45,000 bases of DNA from Glandiceps talaboti (GCF_964340395.1 NC_135549.1:19567342-19612341), one strand, 5' to 3'; shown: positions 1-11,737, counted from the stretch's first letter. Program-made: numbers and translations. The notes: generated by a model from the letters alone, not told the origin.

Positions 1-14
1 CTGAACAATTGTCT

Positions 15-45
15 TAAAGTAAAGTAAAGTAAAGTAAAGTAAAGT
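15..45. repeat. (AAAGT)n pentanucleotide repeat
   Basis: About six uninterrupted copies of the AAAGT unit near the left edge of the window. It is a simple microsatellite with no coding content. Confidence 0.95.
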
Positions 46-555
46 TTGGTCATAACCATAAGATAACAGAGGGCTTCAAAATGCAAGTTTGGTCATTTTT
101 TATAAGATCGCTTTCGAGTCAAGTGAGTGGAAATCGTCGATAAAAGAAGTAATCTATTTATACTCATACTACATTTACATACAGTGATGACATATAATTT
201 ATTATTAACTATACATTGGAACAAAGGTTTACTGTAGAATGTCCCAATTGTCAGTTTATTAGTTTAAAAACATGCCACGTTTTCACAAAATATCAACACA
301 AGCCCATTGTATCGACATTCTCTGTATAATAAGGTATTGTCCATTGTGTTGAGTTTAACACACCTTAGTTATGTATACCATACAATTTTAAAATCAATTA
401 TACTGAATTTCAAGTTTTTAAATATCAATATTAAAATTGATAGTACGATTTGCATTAGGGGAATGATATGCTTGTCTACCAAATTGAATGGCGAATTCGC
501 AGTAAATGAAGTGATATTACATTATGTATCAATATATGCGATTGCGATAATGATT

Positions 556-580
556 GAGAGAGAGAGAGAGAGTGAGAGAG
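556..580. repeat. (GA)n microsatellite
   Basis: Interrupted GA dinucleotide tract with one GT interruption, about 25 bp. Confidence 0.85.
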
Positions 581-1158
581 GGAGAATGAATTATGGTCTT
601 ATAAACATACTAGAATATACTGTTTTAAGAAGGTAAAGTAAGATAACTACAGTGAACAAGACACCATATTCCTTGCATTGCTTTTATCTTGTAATTAGAT
701 CAGCGGAAGGTAAGGCTGTGTTCGTTAACTTTTTATGATAACATACAGTGCATGTAAAGAACACGTTTCTTTCTACTGATGACTGAACTTAATGTGAAGA
801 TTGAAAGTGTATAAAATGGCAAACCGCGAACCTTTTAGGTTTGGCACTTTTCATTTCCATGACATTACAATTACTACAGACTAAGTATATAAAAACAAAT
901 CATGCTCGCCTATACAATTGTGCCATTTTGATTTATTTTGCCATAATATTTTAGCTTTTATACCCACAGACACTGACAATTAGTCAGAAAGTGTGAGTAA
1001 ATATCGGCATATATTGATTAATAAGACATGTAGATTGTAGTTTTTGTTTACTGATGTATATTTTAACCACCAGCAATGTATTTTTTCACAATGCTGTTGA
1101 GTTTTATTCACCTAGTGACTACGCTCGTCATAGCCTTAGTGCTAACGAGTATCCCTTA

Positions 1159-1166
1159 TGACGTCA
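1159..1166. promoter_or_regulatory. CRE palindrome TGACGTCA
   Basis: A full 8 bp cAMP-response-element palindrome inside the slightly larger palindrome ATGACGTCAT. The octamer also occurs at 34016, 35204 and 40925. No promoter or gene is visible next to it, so a function is unproven. Confidence 0.3.
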
Positions 1167-2504
1167 TAAAATCCAGTGGTTTGGGTGGGACCGGAAATAC
1201 CCGAAACCTCTCGAAGTAAATCCGAAGGGAAGTGACTGGAAAAAGGTCATTTTAAGGTGTTTGCAGACGCTTTTTTTAAAGTTTTAAAACCAGAATGCGT
1301 TTCACAAACATGTCGTCTAGCAAATTAGCGATAGTGAATGTAGGCATTTTGAATCACCTTTAACATGGTATATGTGGCGTTTTTTGTCTCATGCAGAGTA
1401 GTTGATTGCTAATTATCCAAGACGTAAGTAACTTGTAATGAATGTTGTCTATGTTCGATACAGGCATTCACAAGGAAGAACCGCTGATCGATATTAACTC
1501 GAACAAGTTCACTTTTCGTAGCTTTACACAAAGGTTCGCCGTGTTAAATGCGCATGGATACATATCAAACTTCAGTCATACGTGTATGCTTTTGCACATT
1601 ATCTGAGTGGTAGGTCGTTGTACAACAAATGCCGAGTATGTGGACGTATACGTATACATACTCTTCACGTACTATTCGTCTGTCATTATCTCCGCTTTTC
1701 AGGGAACCGTTTTCTCAATTGCCAGAGTATATTTTCTTTTAATAGTCAATGTATGTGTACTGACCCATAGTCAAAATTCTTTCCATTACATGCTTGGTTT
1801 CAATCATTTTCAAATCAGTCGCGTAATAAAATAACGCTGTATAAATTTGAACAGTCTCTCACTTTTGACATCGCAGAGAAAACATATGGGGTAAAATACA
1901 CAAGAACGTAATAGTAATTACACAATATTTTTTTTGACAGGCACTTAAATTTGCCAAACACTCAAGGCACGAAGAGACTCATAAGTGGCTTTGGAAAGAG
2001 GCGCTATAGAAGCAAGCACGACTCTCTGCATGGATTAACCTACGGTAAAAACATATACTCAAGACTCGAGCAAAATTTATTCAATTACTACAGTGAGTTG
2101 TAGTTGCCTTGACAATTTCACTGTTAGAGTGTTTCTTTTCCATAGTTTGTATGTACACATATCCCAGTTGTCCCCATCGGCCAGTCTTTGATTAAAACAG
2201 ATGGTAACGAAATAGCCGACTATCTATTGAAGTTAAAAAAAAACGAATATTGCCTTTCAAGGCAGGTCAGATCAATCCGAAATAATATATGCCAATCCAC
2301 TCAATTTATTGACTTTTCACAGTTATTTTTTTTACAGACGTCAACATTTAATAGACATATGAAATCTCTGCTAAGAAATAGAAATGGAAATATTAACAAA
2401 GACACATAGAAGCAGTTATTATGTAATAGTTACACAAGAAAGTGCCTAAATATGACTTAAACGTGTATAATAACCGTAATGCTGAACAGTCCAAATCGTG
2501 TGTG

Positions 2505-2560
2505 GAATCTTTTATTATCTGAAAACGTTTGCTTTGACCTATATGTCTCATCAGATAAGT
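2505..2560 (-). ncRNA. Hammerhead-like motif, decayed
   Basis: On the minus strand the core CTGATGA (complement of 2548-2554) is followed by a 3 bp stem II, GAC/GTC (2545-2547 with 2536-2538), closed by a 6 nt loop. Then comes AAAGC where an active hammerhead has GAAA plus a stem III base. The catalytic G12 seems to be lost, as by a one-base deletion. A weak stem III can be drawn into the following GCAAACGTT, but stem I pairs poorly. It may be an old relic of a retroelement hammerhead or a chance match. Confidence 0.25.
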
Positions 2561-2861
2561 GCGCGAATTAACTAGTTTGATGTTGAAAATTACCTCACTT
2601 TGTATGTTGTGTGATATGTGGTACATTCGACGCATCGTCGCACCTGAGAACAAATTTGAGGGCGGTCATTTCAACAACCTGTTTCAATACCACATTTAAA
2701 AAAACACATCCCCTCTACATGTTGTAATTCGGTACGGTTCGGTATAAATACATTTGGCCTATACTAAACATTACTACAAACGAACAAACTATATAATACA
2801 TTCTTTGTTCTATTGGCAACGTACGTACAATGTAGTTATTCTATCACTCCAAGGCAACGTT

Positions 2862-3398
2862 TTATAGAGTGAGTAAAAAAGAAAGTAAGATGGGTAATGA
2901 CGTGTTTAATATCGCTGCCGGATATTTGCTGGTAATTATTTTTGGTGTCAATATGTGAAGTTCACTAATGAGACTTTGAATAGGAAAAGCGTAGCATGTA
3001 TTATTCAAGCGCTCTGTACCAATGTTTAAGTGATATATGTCCAGCAAACATGGTGAATTCAAATGTTTAACCTGCTTTGCACTATCCTTTATTATAACTG
3101 TAACTGTATAGTGGCAACTAAGGATATAGAAAGAAGGCAGTCTTAAAATCTTTTTGTATGAATCAATCTGTGTCAATTCATTCCCCGGCTTTGTATCTAA
3201 CTTGTCAGCAATGATCTCGGTAAACAATTGTAGAATGGCTATTTGGAACATATATCGCACAAAATGTTTTCGCATATTAAGATATTCATGAAAGTACATT
3301 TTCTTCAATGTAGTCCAAAACGCTAAACGTAATACAAATTTCAGTAAATAGATAAATAACCCAATACCCGACCTCTCCCAAATCCCCAAATGTTGCAA
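2862..3398 (-). CDS. Unexplained 178-codon open frame, hypothetical
   Basis: A long open frame for such AT-rich sequence, but its first codon is TTG, so it is an open stretch rather than a proven ATG-started gene. The conceptual product is rich in Leu, Ile and Phe, with hydrophobic segments near its N-terminal third and C-terminus. I recognise no domain, catalytic motif or repeat. No flanking exons, poly(A) signal or promoter are evident. It could be an exon, a remnant of a mobile element, or a chance lack of stops. I infer nothing about function. Confidence 0.15.
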   Translation of the reverse strand: MQHLGIWERSGIGLFIYLLKFVLRLAFWTTLKKMYFHEYLNMRKHFVRYMFQIAILQLFTEIIADKLDTKPGNELTQIDSYKKILRLPSFYILSCHYTVTVIIKDSAKQVKHLNSPCLLDIYHLNIGTERLNNTCYAFPIQSLISELHILTPKIITSKYPAAILNTSLPILLSFLLTL

Positions 3399-3630
3399 TT
3401 TGCTGGTATATATACGACATTGAAAAGGTCGCTAAAATATATTAAAAAGTCAATTAGACAGCTTAGACGATAGCGAATTGTACGCTTCACCAAATATAAG
3501 TTGCCTAGGTTACGTCCCAACGCTAATAGCTCCAACAAATACCGTGTACGATTAACTTCGAGCACTAGTTACTACAATGTAATATTTTGCGTTGTTTGTA
3601 CAAACGTACTTGTTTATTCGATATGTACAT

Positions 3631-3632
<2 letters not shown>

Positions 3633-3712
<80 letters not shown>
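3633..3712. repeat. (TA)n microsatellite, ~80 bp
   Basis: About 40 perfect TA units. Unlike the tracts in the 33.7-38 kb region, the flanks show no hammerhead repeat. Confidence 0.97.
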
Positions 3713-3713
<1 letters not shown>

Positions 3714-4487
3714 GTGCACTTGATATTTTCGCGTGAACTGTAGGATCACCTCTGAGTCAGTGGCTAATCCTACACAACTAGAATAAACTCGATAATCTAA
3801 TTACTTTTTTTTATAGGGAAAAATATCCGAAGCGCTCAAATTTCCACTACACTGCAATTCGCTATTTATGTATTTAAGGTAAAAAATGATCGCTGAAGGT
3901 ATGTAATCACTAACGACAATCAAAATTGATTCTAATCTTAAATTTGTGTTATCCAGTAATTTGAAAACCACTTTTGAGTAATGACTTAATTTATGTAGAA
4001 GCTATGACGTTCACGCTGTTATTAAAAGATAAGACATAATTACCATATATTTCCCATGGTCCTGTTTACAAACTAATTGTGCATAAAGTTAGTGATAATG
4101 TTACTTACATCGGTGCCAATTATAAGTCCAGTAATTCATAACAAAACGCAAGATAAAGTGTTTTGTTATCTCTTTATCCAGGCTACAAATGACGTAACTA
4201 TCAGTTGTACGTAAGCGTCAATTTACCGACATTTGGACTATATCTACCAAATAGCAAAAGCTGTGCTAGGTGTATTTCATCTTCTCTAGTTGCGGATCTC
4301 AGTGATATATTGTTCATATAGAATGCATGCATTGACAACTATATATATATATAATATGCTCTTGGAATTGAAAATAAAAGAGTTCTCGTTCTCTTTTGCT
4401 GTATCATTTGAATGAATTCATTGAGATATGCACATGAAGACTACAACCGAAGACAACAGTTGAAATTTTAATAATTGATGGATCGTC
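3713..4487. other. Downstream flank of the receptor gene
   Basis: This stretch is 3' of the minus-strand GPCR. No canonical AATAAA (TTTATT on the plus strand) was found close to the stop codon. An ATTAAA variant (TTTAAT on plus) sits almost on the stop and is too close to be convincing. A short (TA)n lies at about 4340-4352. No other gene is seen. Confidence 0.4.
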
Positions 4488-5594
4488 CTATTGTCTCGAC
4501 GTCTGTCTTGCTTCGCTGAAATGACTCGAATTCATGGTCGTACGTGCCGTCGTAATCCCATGCATTTCCAATTCACCGTTTCTGCGTTTCGGCCTCACAA
4601 ACGCTCTTCGAAAGGCAAGTCGATGACGGTTACTTGGTGCGTTGTACAGGAATGGGTTTAGAGCAAAGTTAACAACAACCATTAGTGGCGTCACCGTATT
4701 CACGCAATTATAAAACAATGGCGACGGATACGTATCCAACAGTAAAACTGCCGGGGCCATAAATAAAGTAATAAGAAGCGGCCCAAAGCAAATCAGAAAA
4801 AGTATCACTACAACAGAACACATTATGAGTACTTTAGTTTCATTCCGGTATTCACGTTTTCTCCGAAATGGTAGTCGACGTACTGTGTTGGATTGGCACA
4901 TTAGACGTTTGATAATCATCATGTAAAGCAGAAGGACAACTAGCAGGACAAATGACGTGTAGATCAGAAATGTCAGTAAAAGAAACAACGATGCAGCCCT
5001 AACTTGAAACTGGCTCACGTTAACCAACACATATTCAATGAGTCCCAGACCGATGCCAGTTATCCAGGAAAGAGCGACTAGAAAACGTGCTCTTGACTTC
5101 CTCTGTATTCTGGGCGCAAGTAGTGGTCGGCATATGGCAATGTAGCGATCTACCGTTATTAACATGACAGTTGTTATGGACGTAAACGTTGCAATATCCA
5201 TCATAAATGTACGAAGTTCTGTCAGGTAAAGATTGTCTTTTTCTCCAATGGCAGCTAAGAGAGGGTAGATACACAGACTTGACAAACACACAATGTCGGC
5301 CACGGCTAGGTTGATCACAAAATAATTTGGCAGGGTTCGCATAGACTTCACTCGTATCACCACAAACAAAAACAGACCGTTACCGATGAGTCCAGCCAAA
5401 CCGAATGTTATCAGCAGGGTAACCATGAGGTAAAAATTTATATTGCAACCAAGATAAAGCTCGTAAGTAAAATTACCATCAGGTATATATATACCGCTGA
5501 AATTAACACGTTCATCGCTTAGTATGCAATCCTCCGCCATTTGTTCCTTGCGGTCGTCGAAGGCACTCAGAAACACGTTTGCGATCGCAGTCAT
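4488..5594 (-). CDS. Class A (rhodopsin-like) orphan GPCR, single exon
   Basis: Seven-transmembrane receptor of the plasma membrane, expected to couple an extracellular ligand to G proteins. The frame of 368 residues starts at the ATG at 5594-5592. It stays open 8 codons further upstream to a GTG, with an in-frame TGA just before that. Numbered from this Met, there are N-glycosylation sites NFS (31) and NFT (41) in the N-terminus and NVS (192) in loop 2. TM1 has GLIGNG (N72), TM2 LAVAD (D100), TM3 DRY (149-151), TM4 W177, TM6 CFGP (269-272, Phe replacing the usual Trp) and TM7 NPFLY (313-317). A basic helix 8 and a short Ser/Thr-rich tail follow. The expected Cys before TM3 and its partner in loop 2 are both absent, and TM5 lacks its Pro. 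The style resembles invertebrate peptide or amine receptors, but the ligand cannot be assigned. A CAG lies 8 bases before the ATG, so a spliced upstream exon is possible. Met19 (ATGGCG context) is an alternative start. Confidence 0.93.
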   Translation of the reverse strand: MTAIANVFLSAFDDRKEQMAEDCILSDERVNFSGIYIPDGNFTYELYLGCNINFYLMVTLLITFGLAGLIGNGLFLFVVIRVKSMRTLPNYFVINLAVADIVCLSSLCIYPLLAAIGEKDNLYLTELRTFMMDIATFTSITTVMLITVDRYIAICRPLLAPRIQRKSRARFLVALSWITGIGLGLIEYVLVNVSQFQVRAASLFLLLTFLIYTSFVLLVVLLLYMMIIKRLMCQSNTVRRLPFRRKREYRNETKVLIMCSVVVILFLICFGPLLITLFMAPAVLLLDTYPSPLFYNCVNTVTPLMVVVNFALNPFLYNAPSNRHRLAFRRAFVRPKRRNGELEMHGITTARTTMNSSHFSEARQTSRQ

Positions 5595-6905
5595 AAATCC
5601 TGTTGAAGCAGTTTCCACCGTTAAATGTCAGTGGGTAAACAGAGAGATCCAATCAGCTCGAGGAATCAACGACAAACACTTGCCAATTGGTAATCTGGGG
5701 CCAGTACGCAAATTATGAAGGAAAGAGATGAAACTTTGACTTGCAAAACAACTTCAGCGGTACGGAGGCAGAGATAGTTGATCCTGTCGTATGCAGACGC
5801 CCGCTCATACTACCTGAGTATGAATCTGCCTTTTCCTAGAGGGCCCTATGGGATGATAAAGATATCAGTCGACCTAAACGACTGAGCAAAATCATACAAT
5901 GTGTTACCAATGGACGAACTCCCTCTGTCTCTAGAGAGCAACATTCAAAACTGTATACACGTTTTTAATTTCCATGTGACGCTGTACATCAAGATATCAC
6001 CGCTTACAGCAAAACTACTTCTGAGATTCAATACTTGGAAAGCTTTAATATTAATTGTTTTTCATGCAAATAGACACATTCATTTTCAGCAGAAAGATAT
6101 ACATGTTCATGTACTAAGGGTCGTCCTAAAGTGCAAAGGTTTTCTGAAGTCATAAAAGGAAAACGTAGCAACGCAAAATGAAGGCCATAATTATACACAA
6201 CAATATAGAAAATGTGAAGGTTTCTACATTGAGTTCCGATGTTACCAGCCTTCGGGTCATTCCGTTAAAACGGGAAGCCATCTTATCTAGATCTGGAACC
6301 AAATTGTAGTATATAGGACAAACATTGTCCCCTAGCAAAAAGGATTCTGAGAAAAACCGTTCGGTAAATCTTTGATGGAAAAATAATGTAGTTCTACTAA
6401 TTGTGCACAATTGTGCTTTTTCTCTAGATATAGTTAATGTGATCTGCTCTCTGTATATAAGATTAATTTTGAAAATATGAAATCCGGAATATTATTCTAG
6501 TTAAGCCGAAATAAGGAAAAACTTAATGATTACAATTTCCTTTTTTTTATTGTCAGCTAACTGTAGTAGAAATTATTGCCCAGCACACGTATGTTGTTGA
6601 ACTGCGGACATAGCTGATTAGTAACACCGGGTTGAAATGTAGGAACATTAATGCTGGCAAACTGTGACTAGGTCTGTCAACTTAAAACAAATGAATTTAT
6701 AACATATGATATGGGTAATAATATTACAGTCGTGTTGCTATGACAACATCGCCTTAATATAAGGGTTTGGCTCTAAAACATCTTCCATGCATTGCATGTA
6801 TACAGCGAGGAATCAACTATAATATCGCATTGGACAATATTTTTAGTTTATTTGTGTAACATGACAAACGTCCCACTACAAGTGCTATATAGCATTACTG
6901 CATTT
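5595..6905. other. Upstream flank of the receptor gene, gene-free
   Basis: This is the 5' side of the minus-strand GPCR. No clear TATA box or initiator could be fixed. A small hairpin (TCATAC/GTATGA) lies at about 5804-5822. Open frames on both strands are short and unremarkable. Confidence 0.4.
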
Positions 6906-6975
6906 GATATCGTAGTTCAATTGGTAAAGTGTCAAGATGGAACGGGTATAAAGGTGCAGGTCATCTCTGGCAAAC
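6906..6975 (+). pseudogene. tRNA-like relic (SINE head or tRNA pseudogene)
   Basis: A stretch laid out like a tRNA. A box-A-like run, TAGTTCAATTGGTAAAGTG, begins near 6913. About 40 bases later comes a degenerate box-B-like stretch, GGTGCAGGTCATCTC, near 6953. The acceptor and TPsiC stems do not pair well and the invariant GGTTCGA is broken, so this is not a working tRNA. A decayed tRNA-derived SINE head is the likeliest reading. Confidence 0.4.
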
Positions 6976-8865
6976 GTGTTAAATGAAAACATTCATAGAC
7001 CTGTTACTCCCTTAAGCTATTTTCATCGATTCAAATTTTATTTACATCCAGATGTCTGGAAAGAAAAACTGTAAGACAAGATTATCCACACAGTAGTGTA
7101 CTTGTGTAAATTTGATGTATAATTTACAATCTCCAGATTGCTTTGGGATCACTACAGTTTATTTATTGAGAGTGATGTTGTACGCTTACTACCTGTTGAG
7201 AGACACTTGGTTTTGTGATCATGCATAAAATTAGGGTTGTAGGGAGATATTTTCTCGTAAAAGTATGATATATGTTAGCGTCGTGCATGTCTCTCCTCCA
7301 GTGTGTGGCTATTGTCTGGTGACACGATGCCCCTTATAGCAATATAAAACAAGTGTCGACATATGTGTGATATATCAAACAACCGTTATTGGATCGTGAT
7401 GTTTGTGCATCGTGAACCCTTTTTTTTCGCTGTAACATTCCAGTCATAAGTTTGTAACCTTGGCGCCATTCCTCTCGAGTCGGGTCAGCAACGTGCATTA
7501 GAGATACAGAAGACACATTGTTCATTTATATCGAGTGCATTATATACATAACGATCGCCATACTAAAGCAGTCACGCAGATGGTCCAATGTTGACAACTA
7601 GATACACCATACTTTTCATCCGCCCTACTATGGTGTGTAAGAAATTATATCATTTAAGCTCATTTAAAAAAAAAAAAAATTGGTACACTAACGCCACAAC
7701 ATCGCAGGTTGTAAGCATAACACTCAAGATAATTACAGTTTCCGTAATATTTCCAAAGTTAATTATCTATGAAGAGACGTGTTTCCAAATAGTGAGGTAC
7801 TCACATAATTATATGGAAGCCGAGAGAGTGGAACTTTAGTTTCGAATAGATAATAGCAATTCATATATTCATTTTTTTTACTAACAATTCACACATTGTT
7901 GCGTTGTCATAGTAGAAACATTCGTTTCAAAGGCTTGTCTTACACACTCGACCTCACTCAGTTGACCCCATTGGAACCGGAGGATTTGGTTCAAATTCTA
8001 AGACTTATGAACTCAGGGACAATTTCATATCACCGTTTAAACAGCCACGGAATAGAGCAATGTTCTGTTCCAATACGGTAATAACATATGTCCACTGCGA
8101 TACAAGCGGCTGAATTACAGCCTATTATGAGATTTACTTTTCATTTTTTAGATATCGTTTCATAGAATGGCAGCAGGGTGTTTCCTTTATATGACTATAA
8201 TACTGTAATATGTAGATGATTGACTAGCACATACGTCAAAGGTGTCTCAGAGTTTACACTATTCGGGGATAAACGAGTCGTTTGAAACATTTTACAACAG
8301 GAATTAAGGATGTAATAGCTATACATTTGTCATAATTTGTCTGTGAAGCCCAACAGCTAAAATGACAATTTATTTCATCTCTCTCTCTCCATGGGTCTTG
8401 TTTATGGACGATAAGGCTAGACACTAAGTGATATTTCAGCAAAACCGTTTTTGTAAGCCGTTGTAAATGTCACAGTATATTGTAGACTAAACTGGTCCTC
8501 GAACTAAGGCGGGATAACTCCACTTGGGATTATTATATATTTTGAACACCCTTTACATGTATTAAGGAGTTTTCTTTTTCTTGTTCGTGCAGAAAACGGA
8601 TTTTGTATTCGGATCAAGTTCTTCACTTAAAGAGAAAAGCCGTGTATCAGAAATCAATAACGTGTGTGCATCAGATTGCGTCAGATCGATTGGTTTTGTC
8701 AAATATCATTATTATAGTTTTACGAAAGTAAGATTTATAGAGAAGATTTCAGTTATTGTTACTTTATATGTATCAGTATGTATCAATAATATAAATTGCA
8801 ACTTGACGGGTTTTCATTATAAACATGACTTTTTTTACAATATACATAATAAACTTTGCAAGTTC

Positions 8866-8867
<2 letters not shown>
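6976..8867. other. Gene-free stretch
   Basis: AT-rich sequence with a poly(A) tract near 7667-7679 and a short CT tract near 8379-8389. No exon, RNA gene or transposon end could be supported. Confidence 0.5.

Positions 8868-8926
<59 letters not shown>
8868..8926. repeat. (AT)n microsatellite
   Basis: About 29 perfect AT units. Confidence 0.97.
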
Positions 8927-8932
<6 letters not shown>

Positions 8933-9320
8933 TAAGCAAGAAAACAACACCTTTTGAACACTACCAAGATTATAAAATTGCTGTCAATATATCGTTTAGT
9001 GAACTCTTCAAACTAAGTGGGACACTTTATATACCTAGTCGATAGAGTTGCGCATTCAAATCTCGAAAGACATCCAGCACCGGACGTACGAAAAAAAACA
9101 TAGTATCGCAATTGATTTCCCCGTATACTGTTTTGTGAAATTGATTTTATTTGCTCCTGGCACATTGCTTATGTGCAGTCAGTCATAGGTATCATTGATA
9201 TCATGTGAACTGACGTAAATACACTAACACTGCAGCGGTCCTCCTGATTAAACCTTTATCTCACAGTCGTTCATGTGTTACGGCGAAGAGCTCAGGCATA
9301 AGAACTAATCAGATGCTATT

Positions 9321-9497
9321 CCCCAACATTTGTCTTCGTACAGCCAAGGAAATTACGATTGACCTAAGGGTCCTTTGTCACTACGAGTCGCCAGACTCGT
9401 ATTTCGAACACAGAATCAGTGACGTAGACACGCGTTTGCGTCACATAGACGCACGTTATCATGACGTAGAATGACCAGCAGAGTATTTATATTCCAC
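9321..9497 (+). repeat. Dispersed repeat, copy 1 of 2
   Basis: Shares an ordered series of similar blocks with 11738-12021. These are CCCCA...TTGT.TTCGT, CCTAAGG..CCTTTGT.ACTACGA, TTCGA.CACAGAA, GTGACGTAGAC and TATTTATATT. It contains several TGACG half-sites, a hairpin ACGAGTC/GACTCGT at about 9382-9400, and a TATA-like end. The partner copy carries about 130 bp more in its middle. It may be a diverged mobile element or a duplicated promoter-like segment. Confidence 0.45.
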
Positions 9498-10812
9498 ATT
9501 TTTTTGGGGTTGAACGTAGCACGTGCAAGGTATACATTTCTGTAGTCCCTGTCGACATGTAATTTATATTTCGGATACAGTATGTCTACTCTGTCGTGGA
9601 GTAAGGTTTATTTTGTAGAGCCAAAAAGGACATTCTAGATACAATATTTTAAATATTTTAATATAATCCCGTATTCCGATATCATAACGCCAAACGTCAT
9701 CAGGTTATCGAGTTGTTTTGTTTGGATTTGGACAACGTATGGTCGTCATGACAATAAAAATGACCACATAGATGACAATCAATATTACAAATGAGTTTTC
9801 AGGTTTGATAGTTAATTTATATTATAACTTTACCAGATTTGCCTGTTTAGAAAAAAAACCCGATATAAAACAGGATCGATCAAGTCTTTGCTTATAATTA
9901 AAAAACAAAATGACAGTCAATAAGCTAAAAAGCGTGTAAACTGTTAATGATTGTACATATAATAACAGCCCTTTAACATATTCGTTTAACATTTTTTAAT
10001 TTATTGAGTTACAAACAAGGACATGGTATTTGTTGTTTAAGATCAATTTTTTTCCTTGAAGTAGAAAGACATAGTAGAGTTGTTTTATCAATTGAAAGTC
10101 CAACAAATCAATATAATAGTACCCAATTTCATCCATATGGTCACTATAATAACGGAGTATAGTTTACAATTTAATGGGTTTTATTCCAATCTTTCCATTC
10201 ACAGATTCAGGGAGATTTATATATCTGTGATTATAGAATACAACGATAAAATAATTACTAGCATTCATAAATTGTTTTTTAAAGTAAAAGTGTCGTCATT
10301 AGGTTGCACTCATTCCATCATTTTCCTCCACGCTAATATTAATATTTTGTCCATACGTTCATCGCTTTTATCCCGTTGACTGTTTCGTGTCACACATGAA
10401 GACTGTAGTACGTGTAGGCACTAGGCCAAGGTTAGGCTCCACAAGTTCCTTTGTATAGAATTCGGCCACGACCTAATAACCACTACTGTGCTGGCAGGGC
10501 TGATGCCTGATCGTGATCATGACTGTGCTGAGTAACTAAGTCGTGTAAATGGGCTCCACATGCACAGTCCATGGGCAGAATTCTAGTATAACTGTTATTT
10601 CGCTGTCACCAGACGTCGGTTCTTAAAAGAGTATTTGGATACAATCAATTTATATAGTGGTACACATAGTTATCTATGAATTTGGTGTAATATGTATTCT
10701 CTTACTGCATATCTCCGACCATATGGTTCAAGTTTGACATATTTGCAAACAATATATATAATATGATGACTTAAGGATTAAAAAGACTGTGGTTGTGATC
10801 CTGGAGTCATGA
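9498..10812. other. Gene-free AT-rich stretch
   Basis: Very AT-rich, with only low-complexity open frames. No RNA gene or recognisable repeat end was found apart from the start of the SINE-like element that follows. Confidence 0.45.
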
Positions 10813-11098
10813 TCATGATGGTCGAATGGTTAGAGTGGTCGGCTTTGAATCTGCTGGTTGTGGCTTCGTCTGCGGTTTGTTTTGAAAGGCTTTGGACAGG
10901 ATTTGCATCACAACTGTGGCCCAGTAAAGCCATTTGTATAATTGGGCATCTAGTTGGATAGAGGTTACAATGTGAATACTGTAACCCCAGATAGGGGAGG
11001 CTATATATGGATTGTGTGTTTCTCGCGAAGCCGATGGAGTGTAAAGGGTCGATGTGCCGTTACACTAGTACGTACATGGGGTAATAATTTTACAGGGC
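10813..11098 (+). mobile_element. tRNA-derived SINE (tRNA-Ser-like head)
   Basis: The head resembles a tRNA-Ser 5' half. GATGGTCGAATGGTTAGAGTG near 10817-10837 supplies box A, and an anticodon-arm-like GGCTTTGAATCTG follows at 10841. A degenerate box B (GGCTTCGTC) sits near 10862. A non-tRNA body of about 200 bp follows. The 3' boundary is a guess, placed before the start of unrelated sequence, and no clear target-site duplication was seen. RNA polymerase III transcription is inferred from the family and not shown here. Confidence 0.55.
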
Positions 11099-11230
11099 TT
11101 TGCGCACAGTGGGAAAGTGGTATATGAAAAGTAGCATGTGTTATATTCTTATTGTCATCATCTTATTGTCATCGTTCGTTTCCAAATTAAGAAACCTGTC
11201 AAAGCTGTGTCGGGGCTATTCATCTCAATA

Positions 11231-11260
11231 TATAATAATAATAATAATAATAAAAATAAT
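11231..11260. repeat. (TAA)n microsatellite
   Basis: Short interrupted trinucleotide tract. Confidence 0.85.
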
Positions 11261-11737
11261 ATATATAACATACAATAAAATTTTCAATATATAACATGCG
11301 AAATGAAGTGATAATTGTGAATTCAATACGTTAATATATTCAAATGATGTCTATATGTATATTTCATATCTTTGTTTGTCTGTAACTTTTTTACTTGACT
11401 AAATATATACAACTACCACATTGGCATTGTTTCAGGTTGAATCATCTTGGGTATTTACTTGGAAATGAAGCTTATATTGCCTACCGACACTATAATAAAT
11501 ATAGGAAATAGAAGTATTGCCACGTCAAAACTGGAAATAGCTCGAGATACTGTCATATTTTGCAAACGTAACAGGAAGCGAAATTACCAAAAACAAATAA
11601 ACATTCATTCCATGTCCACTTGGCATGTAGCGAACCCATTCTATCCCAAGTGAGCCGCTAGATCTGGAAGTAATCTGTTACAACGAGAGAACTATCACCC
11701 GATTTTTATTATCAAACGTCCATAACAATGAGATATG

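Larger units (their letters stand above)
46..2500. other. Gene-free AT-rich stretch
   Basis: No convincing exon is seen. All open frames are short, AT-driven and lack family signatures. The stretch contains a short GA tract, a CRE-like palindrome at 1159, and a slightly more CpG-rich patch at roughly 1120-1240. No recognisable transposon ends were found. Confidence 0.5.

Noticed and set aside
770-800. CTGATGA at about 778
   Set aside because: No stem II followed by GAAA occurs within the needed distance, so it is not a hammerhead.
5035-5289. Second minus-strand frame of 84 codons
   Set aside because: It overlaps the GPCR in another frame and is a shadow of it.
9690-9730. CTGATGA on the minus strand near 9.7 kb
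   Set aside because: No GAAA or stem III follows; chance occurrence.
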